From the NCBI GenBank assembly GCA_003133425.1, contig PKXI01000240.1:5021-18358 (forward strand): a stretch of DNA of 13,338 nucleotides, given 5' to 3'. The notes beneath the pieces are model-generated. The model made no database searches. It saw nothing but the letters and a program-made list of their open reading frames with translations, and was not told the origin of the DNA. The stretch's first letter is position 1; every line of letters starts with the position of its first letter. Source of the DNA: Acidobacteriaceae bacterium (GTDB lineage: Bacteria; Acidobacteriota; Terriglobia; Terriglobales; Acidobacteriaceae). Shown one piece after another: positions 1-5,555 of the stretch. Made by a program: the position numbers and the translations under genes.

Positions 1-42
1 GTGCCCCAGGTCTCGATTTTGAGACCTGGGATACCACGAACC
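1..42. repeat. Palindromic repeat, copy A (perfect 10-bp stem)
   Basis: Positions 5-14 (CCCAGGTCTC) and 21-30 (GAGACCTGGG) form a perfect 10-bp inverted repeat around a 6-nt loop. The outer arms GTGCCCCA (1-8) and TGGGATACCACGAACC (27-42) match the outer arms of the copy inside the peptidase gene at 2106-2158, while the inner stem differs. It lies just downstream of the TPM-domain gene, so it could end that transcript, but no T-run follows the stem on either strand. A dispersed-repeat reading therefore fits better than a classical terminator. The copy begins at the first base of the window and may continue to the left. Confidence 0.7.
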
Positions 43-60
43 TCAATCAAATCTCAAACC

Positions 61-870
61 CTACCAACTCCCGCCGGCTCCGCCGCCACCGAACCCCCCG
101 CCGCCAAATCCGCCAAAACCACCACCGCCGCCGCCGCCGCCTCCGCTGAATCCACCTCCACCACCCCAGCCGCGGCCACCACCGCCGCCCAGCAAGCTCG
201 AAAACAGGCCATACCCCAGTAGCATCCTGAAAATGGACCCGCCGCCAAAGAAAATCAGCACGAAAATAATCAGGATTAGCTTGCCCAGCACCGGGCTGTG
301 GCGCTCCTGCGGTACGGGCTGTTCAGCCGGCATGGGCTCGTTGTTCAGTGTCACGTTGGCGTCGGTGGCAATCACCTGTGCCACCTGGCCCACGGCGAGA
401 GTGACGGCCGAGTCGTAGTCGTTGGCGCGAAGATAGGGGATCATCCCCCGGCCAATATCGCCCACCTTGGCGTCGTTCAAAATTCCTTCCAGCCCATATC
501 CCACGTCGATGCGGTACTTATGGTCCCCCACGGCCAGCAGCACCAGCGCGCCCTTGTCCGTGCCCTTCTTGCCAATCTTCCACTTGTCTTCAAGCTGGTT
601 GGCATAGTCGGCCGAGTCACCGCCGTTCATGGTCTGGACGGTCACCACCGCAATCTGCGAATTCGCCGCGGAGTGGTCGAGTTGCGCGCAAAGCGAGTCC
701 AGCCGCGCAATCGCCTCGGGCGAAAGCACATGCGCGTAGTCGCTCACGTAGTCAGTAGGTTTGGGCAGGCTGTCCACGCTCTGGGCGTAGAAAGGAAAGG
801 CGAAAAACAGGAAAAGAGCTGCTGGAAGCAGCCGAAACGCGGTCGATTGTGCGTTGCTAAAGCCGTTCAT
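61..870 (-). CDS. Secreted TPM-domain (YgcG-like) protein with glycine-rich tail
   Basis: The 269-residue protein starts at the ATG at 870. An in-frame extension upstream was left out because this start puts a clean Sec signal peptide at residues 1-29 (hydrophobic 14-27, cleavage after FYA). Residues about 35-165 are a TPM domain, with the family's DKGALVLLAV stretch (106-115) and GYGLEG (124-129). One transmembrane helix (about 197-216) follows, then a tail of almost pure glycine with a few F and W (228-269). In the family, TPM proteins are periplasmic or membrane-anchored, of poorly defined role, and linked variously to photosystem II repair, phosphatase activity and LemA partners. No lemA is visible here. 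The ribosome site (GAAAGGG) abuts the ATG with no spacer. A TACAAT box lies 8 nt upstream, so a very short leader is possible. The family is clear; the activity is unknown. Confidence 0.85.
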   Translation of the reverse strand: MNGFSNAQSTAFRLLPAALFLFFAFPFYAQSVDSLPKPTDYVSDYAHVLSPEAIARLDSLCAQLDHSAANSQIAVVTVQTMNGGDSADYANQLEDKWKIGKKGTDKGALVLLAVGDHKYRIDVGYGLEGILNDAKVGDIGRGMIPYLRANDYDSAVTLAVGQVAQVIATDANVTLNNEPMPAEQPVPQERHSPVLGKLILIIFVLIFFGGGSIFRMLLGYGLFSSLLGGGGGRGWGGGGGFSGGGGGGGGGFGGFGGGGFGGGGAGGSW

Positions 871-964
871 CCCTTTCAATTGTACGCGGATGGCGGCCGA
901 AAGGTTCCCGCACGGCGACGCGGCGCCCGGGCAACCTGTCATAGGGTGATCTTCAGCGGAATCT

Positions 965-1387
965 TCAAGGTAGGAGATGCGGCGCTGCCATCTCAATGAA
1001 TTCGCGCGGAGAAATCACTTTGGTCCCTTTCCAGAATCTGGGAAAGTGTTTGAGATTGCCCGTGATCAGGTAATCCGCGCGAGCAGCGTCCGCACATTCG
1101 ATAAATCTGTTGTCATCCGGGTCGCTTGTCACCTCGAGACTGTAGCGGGGAACAACCACGGTACTCCGATTCCTGATGAGCTGAAGAAGCTGCTGACGCG
1201 CACCTTTGCGAATCTTAAGCTCGCGCCGCGCAAGCACATCGGCGTATTCGGTCAAAATCGGCTGCGAAACATAAAGGCGCGCCGGCTTGGAAATTGCAAT
1301 CAGGAAAACTGTGCTCTGGAGACTTTCCGGCTTGAGCGCTGCGGAAACCAATACATTGGTATCCACCACCAGGCGCAAAGCTAGCAT
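965..1387 (-). CDS. PIN-domain toxin, putative type II toxin-antitoxin RNase
   Basis: This 140-residue protein is a single PIN domain of the 'putative toxin-antitoxin system toxin component, PIN family' (COG1569-like). Visible acidic and motif positions are D9 in VVDTNVLVSA, E47 in LTEYAD, D92 in DPDDNRFIECA and D105 in ADYLITGN. PIN toxins are Mg-dependent ribonucleases that cut RNA when freed from their antitoxin. Where many PIN domains have TxD, this one reads TGN (N111), a variant I recall as common in this subgroup. The ATG at 1387 lies inside the last codons of the antitoxin gene. The two frames overlap by 7 nt, which implies translational coupling and an antitoxin-first operon. No other function is suggested by the neighbours. 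The target RNA cannot be deduced. Confidence 0.88.
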   Translation of the reverse strand: MLALRLVVDTNVLVSAALKPESLQSTVFLIAISKPARLYVSQPILTEYADVLARRELKIRKGARQQLLQLIRNRSTVVVPRYSLEVTSDPDDNRFIECADAARADYLITGNLKHFPRFWKGTKVISPREFIEMAAPHLLP

Positions 1388-1686
1388 GCGCTCTTCTTCT
1401 TTTGCGCCCTGGCCATCCTGATCACCTGATCGATTTGCCGGGAGGTCAGCTTGCTTGTGCCCTTCCGTTCCGACTCTTCGCCGATAATCTTCAGGACTTC
1501 GGGTTCCGGAGCCGCCAGTTTCACGTAGTCGCGGAGACTCATGAGCACGGCCCTCGGCGTGCCGCGCTTCTCAATAACCAGTGACTGGCGCTCGCCTTCT
1601 ACGTGGTTCAAGAGCTTTCCGAAATTGGCGCGCGCACGCAGGGCGGAGACTACCATCACGTTGCCTCCGGTTGCGGATGTTGTCAT
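1381..1686 (-). CDS. Phd/YefM-type antitoxin
   Basis: The 101-residue protein has a Phd/YefM N-terminal DNA-binding and dimerisation domain at about residues 12-60: ALRARANFGKLLNHV, then the strand-turn pattern VIEKRGTPRAVLMSLRDY. Its charged C-terminal part (about 65-101, ending RAQKKKSAC) would be the toxin-neutralising segment. The ATG at 1686 has a GGAG ribosome site 10 nt upstream (1697-1700); an in-frame ATG at codon 11 is the alternative. The gene is first in the operon and overlaps the PIN toxin. Phd-family antitoxins repress their own promoter, and a TGTACA-centred palindrome sits on the predicted -10 box, which supports autoregulation. Pairing Phd-type antitoxins with PIN toxins is common. 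Confidence 0.87.
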   Translation of the reverse strand: MTTSATGGNVMVVSALRARANFGKLLNHVEGERQSLVIEKRGTPRAVLMSLRDYVKLAAPEPEVLKIIGEESERKGTSKLTSRQIDQVIRMARAQKKKSAC

Positions 1687-1709
1687 GAACTCTTCACTCC
1701 AATTATCTG

Positions 1710-1721
1710 AACTGTACAGTT
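1710..1721. promoter_or_regulatory. Putative antitoxin operator, 12-bp palindrome with TGTACA core
   Basis: AACTGTACAGTT is a perfect 12-bp palindrome covering the predicted -10 box of the antitoxin-toxin operon. The YefM-YoeB operator of E. coli is known to be built on palindromes with a TGTACA core, and the antitoxin here belongs to the same superfamily. The same site may also affect the divergent peptidase gene, whose ATG is 41 bp away. The assignment as operator is inference from position and motif. Confidence 0.5.
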
Positions 1722-1739
1722 TGTTGCCACCACAGTCAA
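1711..1739 (-). promoter_or_regulatory. Predicted promoter of the toxin-antitoxin operon
   Basis: Read on the minus strand, TTGACT (1739-1734) and TACAGT (1716-1711) are separated by 17 nt. They match the sigma-70 consensus at 5/6 and 4/6 positions. A start near 1704 would leave a short leader carrying the GGAG ribosome site at 1700-1697. The box lies in the 76-bp gap shared with the divergent peptidase gene. Confidence 0.5.
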
Positions 1740-1762
1740 CTGAACCGCTACACTGGAAAGAG

Positions 1763-3910
1763 ATGAGTCAGAACCCGATTCCCGCGCCCCCCGTTGCCCG
1801 CAAGGAACACAAAGAGACCCGCCTGCACGGCGTTGTCCTCGCCGACGACTACGCCTGGCTTCGCGACAAGCAGAACCCCGAAGTCACCGCATACCTGGAG
1901 GCCGAAAACGCCTACGCCGAGGCCGTGATGGCGCCGCTGGCCGACCTCCGCGAACAGCTCTACCAGGAAATGCTCTCGCACATGAAGCAGACCGACGTTT
2001 CGGTCCCCTACCGCGACGGCGCCTGGTGGTATTACACCCGCACCGAAGAGGGCGCCCAATACGCAATCCATTGCCGCAAACGTGCGGATCTCGCGCAGAC
2101 TCTCCGTGCCCCATCCTTGCGCCTTGTTCCTGGCGCAAGGGTGGGAGACCTCGAAACCGGCCATCCCTTCGATCAACCCGAGCAAGTCATCCTCGACGGC
2201 AACGAACTCGCCAAGGGCCGCGCCTTCTTTTCCATTGGCGCAACCGACATCACCGACGACGGACGCTGGCTGGCCTACACCACTGACACCACCGGCTTTC
2301 GTCAGTACACCCTGCGCATCAAGGATCTTGAAACCGGCGACACGTTGCCCGGTGAAGTAGAGCGTGTCGGCTCTGTAGTCTGGGCCGCGGATAATCGAAC
2401 CCTCTTCTACACCGTCGAGGACGAGCAACAGAAACGGCAGTTCCAACTCTGGCGTCACGTGCTGGGCAAACCGCACTCTGAAGATGCAGTCGTCTACCAG
2501 GACGATGACGAGCGCTTCAATCTCGGTGTCGGTCGCACCCGCGACGGCAAGTTTCTCGTAGTCGAATCGGCTAGCCACACCACCACCGAGTCTCAGGTTC
2601 TCGCGGCGGACCAGCCGGACGGCAGCTTTATACTCATCAGCGCGCGCCACGACGATCACGAGTACTCCATCGACCACCGCAACGGACTTTGGTTCATTCG
2701 CACCAATGATGCTGGCCGCAACTTCCGCCTCGTCACCGCGCCCGTCGCCACTCCCGGCCGCAATCACTGGACCGAACTTATCCCGCATCGCGATAACGTG
2801 ATGCTTGAAGAGGTCGATCTCTTCGCCGGCTTCTTCATAGCTTGCGAGCGCGAAGATGGTCTTCCCCGGCTGCGTTTGTGGACCTTTGACGGCGACGGAT
2901 CGGATGCCGCAAGGGGAGGCGAAATCACCTTCCCCGAGCCCACCTACAATGCGCAGCCTCACGTCAACCGCATCTTTGAGACCACCACGTTCCGTTACGG
3001 CTACCAGTCGCTGGTAACGCCCAGCTCGGTCTATGAGTACAACGTAGCCAGCGGCGCTTCCACGCTGCTCAAGCAGCTTGAGATTCCCGGCGGATTCGAC
3101 CGCACTCTCTATGCCAGCGAGCGCGTCCACGCCACCGCGCCCGACGGCGTCGAGGTCCCTGTCTCCCTCGTCTATCGCAAGGACCGCCGCACGCAAAGCA
3201 ATCCCCTCTACGTCTACGGATATGGATCCTACGGCTACGCGCTCCCCATCGGCTTCAGTCCCAACCGGCTCAGTCTGCTCGATCGCGGAGTCGTGTTGGC
3301 GTATGCGCATATTCGCGGCGGTGGCGACCTCGGCGAACCCTGGCACGATGCCGGCAAGATGCTCGTCAAGCGCAATACCTTTACCGACTTCATCGCCGCA
3401 GTCGAGCACCTTACGACCACGGGTTATGGCGATCCCGCGCGCGTAGCCATCGAGGGCGGCTCAGCCGGCGGTCTGCTGATGGGCGCGGTCGCCAACATGC
3501 GCCCCGATCTCTTCCGCGCCGTTGTCTCTCACGTCCCTTTCGTGGACGTAATGAACACCATGCTCGATGCTTCGCTCCCACTCACCGTTCCCGAGTACGA
3601 GGAGTGGGGCGACCCTAACCAGGAGAGTTACTTCCATTACATGTTGAGTTACTCGCCCTATGACAACCTGCAGGCCGCAAGTTATCCCGCAATGTTAGTC
3701 AAAACCAGCCTCCACGATAGCCAGGTAATGTATTGGGAACCGGCCAAGTACGTAGCCAAACTCCGCACGCTCAAAACCGACAACAATGCATTGCTGCTGG
3801 TAACAAACATGCAAGCCGGCCACGGCGGCGCAAGCGGCCGCTACGACTACCTCAAGGAAATCGCCCTCGACTACGCCTTCCTGCTTCGAGAGTTGGGGCT
3901 CGTAAATTAG
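1763..3910 (+). CDS. ptrB: S9 family serine peptidase, oligopeptidase B-like
   Basis: The 715-residue protein has a beta-propeller gate (about 75-400) and a C-terminal alpha/beta-hydrolase domain (about 440-715). The catalytic triad is visible: S567 in GGSAGG, D652 in SLHDSQ and H687 in AGHGG. The C-terminal half carries EEWGDP, SYSPYDN and YWEPAKYVAKLR, typical of oligopeptidase B-type S9 enzymes, which cut short peptides, often after basic residues. No signal peptide is seen, so it is probably cytoplasmic. The ATG at 1763 was chosen because GGAAAGAG lies just upstream and the protein begins as family members do; the frame stays open upstream without similarity. An odd segment at residues about 113-135 is encoded by a palindromic repeat (2106-2158) and seems absent from typical homologues. 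Trypsin-like specificity is unproven, so the symbol is tentative. Confidence 0.9.
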   Translation: MSQNPIPAPPVARKEHKETRLHGVVLADDYAWLRDKQNPEVTAYLEAENAYAEAVMAPLADLREQLYQEMLSHMKQTDVSVPYRDGAWWYYTRTEEGAQYAIHCRKRADLAQTLRAPSLRLVPGARVGDLETGHPFDQPEQVILDGNELAKGRAFFSIGATDITDDGRWLAYTTDTTGFRQYTLRIKDLETGDTLPGEVERVGSVVWAADNRTLFYTVEDEQQKRQFQLWRHVLGKPHSEDAVVYQDDDERFNLGVGRTRDGKFLVVESASHTTTESQVLAADQPDGSFILISARHDDHEYSIDHRNGLWFIRTNDAGRNFRLVTAPVATPGRNHWTELIPHRDNVMLEEVDLFAGFFIACEREDGLPRLRLWTFDGDGSDAARGGEITFPEPTYNAQPHVNRIFETTTFRYGYQSLVTPSSVYEYNVASGASTLLKQLEIPGGFDRTLYASERVHATAPDGVEVPVSLVYRKDRRTQSNPLYVYGYGSYGYALPIGFSPNRLSLLDRGVVLAYAHIRGGGDLGEPWHDAGKMLVKRNTFTDFIAAVEHLTTTGYGDPARVAIEGGSAGGLLMGAVANMRPDLFRAVVSHVPFVDVMNTMLDASLPLTVPEYEEWGDPNQESYFHYMLSYSPYDNLQAASYPAMLVKTSLHDSQVMYWEPAKYVAKLRTLKTDNNALLLVTNMQAGHGGASGRYDYLKEIALDYAFLLRELGLVN
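2106..2158. repeat. Palindromic repeat, copy B, in frame inside the peptidase gene
   Basis: Positions 2110-2123 and 2132-2145 form a 14-bp stem with one G-T wobble and an 8-nt loop. The outer arms are GTGCCCCA (2106-2113) and TGGGAGACCTCGAAACC (2142-2158). They match copy A at 1-42 apart from two substitutions and one extra base. The element is read through without a stop and gives roughly residues 115-132 of the peptidase (RAPSLRLVPGARVGDLET). Confidence 0.75.
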
Positions 3911-3939
3911 AATCGTGCTTCGCCTTTGGAGAGGGACTC

Positions 3940-4836
3940 GTGCTGCGCACTGTATCGATTGCGTTGTTCGTAATACTGGCTACCGCGTGCGCCAGCGCGC
4001 AGCAGACCAGTACACCGCAGCCGCCCCCGCAAGACTCATCCCCGCAACCGCTCATTCCGCGTGATCGCGTAAAGGTGCATGCCCCCCGTTCAGGAGTCAA
4101 ACCAGCCAAACTGATTGCGATGGACCCTGTCCCTCAACGCGTGAAAAAATGCGGGAACCTCAGGGAGGGTGAGGTCGTGCTTTCCCTTATTGTCGATACC
4201 AAAGGACTCGCGCGAAACATCATGTTCCAGAGCGTGGACGGATCGGACCTCGACCGCTTCGCGATCTCAGTTGCAAGCGTTGATCGATTCCAGCCGGGAT
4301 CTCTTGACGGCAAGCCGGTCGTGGTCGCGGAGTCTCTCCGCATTTATCTCGAAACCTGCATTGTGATATCGAAGGACCCCTCGGGCAAGATCGGTGCAAG
4401 GCAGGTCCTCAAATCCGTGCCCCAGCAGTGGCTCGAGAAACCGAAAAATCCACCCGAAGAAGTAGTATTTGCGCCAGCAGAAGTTCCTGACAGCGAACTC
4501 GTCCGTACGGTGTCGCGCCCCGATTATTTCGGAAACAGCAAGAGCGCGCCCGTCCTCCTCTATTCTGCGAATGCACAGTACACGCCGACGCAAGGCAACA
4601 AGCCTGTCCGCGGAATCTGCAAAGTCTCTCTCGTCGTCGATCCATACGGCCTCCCTGAGAATCCGCGTGTCCTCAAGTCTCTTGACCCTGGCCTTGATAG
4701 CAGCGCTTTGATGGCCGTCAACGATTACCGATTCTTCCCGGCCATTGAGGATGAGGAGCCCGTATCCGCTGCCGTCGTTGTCGACGTCAACTTTGCGCCT
4801 CCTGACGACGCCCTTTACAACCCGGAATTCGAGTAG
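3940..4836 (+). CDS. Secreted protein with two TonB C-terminal-like domains
   Basis: The 298-residue protein starts at a GTG (3940) preceded by GGAGAGGG with a 4-nt gap. Longer in-frame starts would run into the peptidase gene. Residues 1-20 are a signal peptide, probably cut after ASA; a Cys at 16 makes a lipoprotein possible, but the lipobox is poor. A short Pro/Gln-rich linker (21-45) follows, then two domains resembling TonB_C: about 70-140 (GEVVLSLIVDTKGLARNIMF) and about 205-290 (GICKVSLVVDPYGLPENP). TonB C-terminal domains contact outer-membrane receptors, but classical TonB has one such domain and an inner-membrane anchor, which is missing here. Many acidobacterial genomes, as I recall, encode such 'energy transducer TonB' domain proteins of unknown role. 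The 29-bp gap after the peptidase stop allows co-transcription. Confidence 0.75.
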   Translation: MLRTVSIALFVILATACASAQQTSTPQPPPQDSSPQPLIPRDRVKVHAPRSGVKPAKLIAMDPVPQRVKKCGNLREGEVVLSLIVDTKGLARNIMFQSVDGSDLDRFAISVASVDRFQPGSLDGKPVVVAESLRIYLETCIVISKDPSGKIGARQVLKSVPQQWLEKPKNPPEEVVFAPAEVPDSELVRTVSRPDYFGNSKSAPVLLYSANAQYTPTQGNKPVRGICKVSLVVDPYGLPENPRVLKSLDPGLDSSALMAVNDYRFFPAIEDEEPVSAAVVVDVNFAPPDDALYNPEFE

Positions 4837-4874
4837 GCAACTCATTGCGCCTTCGAACCCCTCTTAACACCGTG

Positions 4875-4904
4875 TTGACTCCGGATATCTCTCTCGCATC
4901 AAAT
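4875..4904 (+). promoter_or_regulatory. Candidate promoter of the cupin gene
   Basis: TTGACT (4875-4880) and TCAAAT (4899-4904) are 18 nt apart in the 88-bp gap between the TonB-domain gene and the cupin gene. The -10 box matches the consensus at only 4 of 6 positions. An AGGAGA ribosome site follows at 4914-4919. Confidence 0.35.
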
Positions 4905-4924
4905 TATTGAGCAGGAGAATCCCT

Positions 4925-5533
4925 ATGCACCTGTCCCGCCGCCACTTCAGCAAGATTCTTACCGCGCTTGGCCTTTCTCCCGCGATGAGTGCTCTCGGCT
5001 CTGAGGGAGCTACGAACGGTGCCGGTGGAGGTCCGGCCGACCCGGAAATTCTTCGCCTCTCGCGCAACGGGTGGATGCCGAACAATCCCCACTTGCCAGT
5101 GCTTTTGTATCGCGCTGCAATTGCTCCGCGCGGTGACGATCCGGCCGCGGTTTTTGAAGCGCTCTTCACGCGTAACGGCTGGCCTCCGCAGTGGCGCAAC
5201 GGCGTCTACAGCTTTCATCACTACCACTCGACTGCGCACGAAGTGCTCGGATTTGTCAGTGGCACGGCGGAGATCATGCTCGGTGGCGAAGGCGGTCACG
5301 CGATCACAGTTCGCACTGGCGACATCGCAGTGCTCCCCACCGGTACCGGGCATTGCCGCATCTCGGCGAGCGCAGATTTTCTGGTCGTGGGCGCCTATCC
5401 GCCCGATCAAAGTTGGGACATCTGCCGCGCAGCCCCGGACGAAACTGCGCAGCGCCGCATGGAAAAATTGTCATTTCCTCACAGTGACCCCGTGCGTGGT
5501 TCAGCGGGGCCATTGGTTCAACTCTGGAGTTGA
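4925..5533 (+). CDS. Tat-exported YjlB-like cupin protein
   Basis: The 202-residue protein starts at the ATG at 4925, which has AGGAGA six bases upstream; a TTG at 4907 is less likely. The N-terminus reads SRRHFSK (4-10) followed by a hydrophobic stretch (11-24), a twin-arginine signal. A single cupin barrel matches both consensus motifs exactly: G93, H99, H101, E106, G113 for motif 1 and G132, P138, G140, H143 for motif 2. H99, H101, E106 and H143 would bind a metal. The conserved blocks [11 protein letters not shown] (52-62), [19 protein letters not shown] and [10 protein letters not shown] identify the YjlB (COG4297) group, whose function is unknown. The Tat signal suggests export of a folded, metal-loaded protein; family members I recall lack one. 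The stop is 22 bp from that of the convergent fusion gene. Confidence 0.85.
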   Translation: MHLSRRHFSKILTALGLSPAMSALGSEGATNGAGGGPADPEILRLSRNGWMPNNPHLPVLLYRAAIAPRGDDPAAVFEALFTRNGWPPQWRNGVYSFHHYHSTAHEVLGFVSGTAEIMLGGEGGHAITVRTGDIAVLPTGTGHCRISASADFLVVGAYPPDQSWDICRAAPDETAQRRMEKLSFPHSDPVRGSAGPLVQLWS

Positions 5534-5555
5534 TGCGGGTGGCCGCGGAATCGCC

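Noticed and set aside
64..186. Trinucleotide-like GGC/GCC repetition at the left edge, considered as a microsatellite or array.
   Set aside because: It is explained by the glycine-rich tail of the TPM protein; codons vary and no fixed repeat unit is present.
1724..1754. TTGCCA and TACACT as a promoter for the peptidase gene.
   Set aside because: The spacing is 19 nt and the transcript would start about two bases before the ATG, leaving out the good ribosome site.
1748..3409. A 553-codon open frame antisense to the peptidase gene.
   Set aside because: It mirrors the codon pattern of a well-supported S9 peptidase, has no recognisable domain or ribosome site, and is the usual high-GC antisense shadow.
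4416..4432. GTGCCCCAGCAGTGGC in the TonB-domain gene, similar to the start of the palindromic repeats.
   Set aside because: No matching right arm or long stem follows, so it is probably chance.
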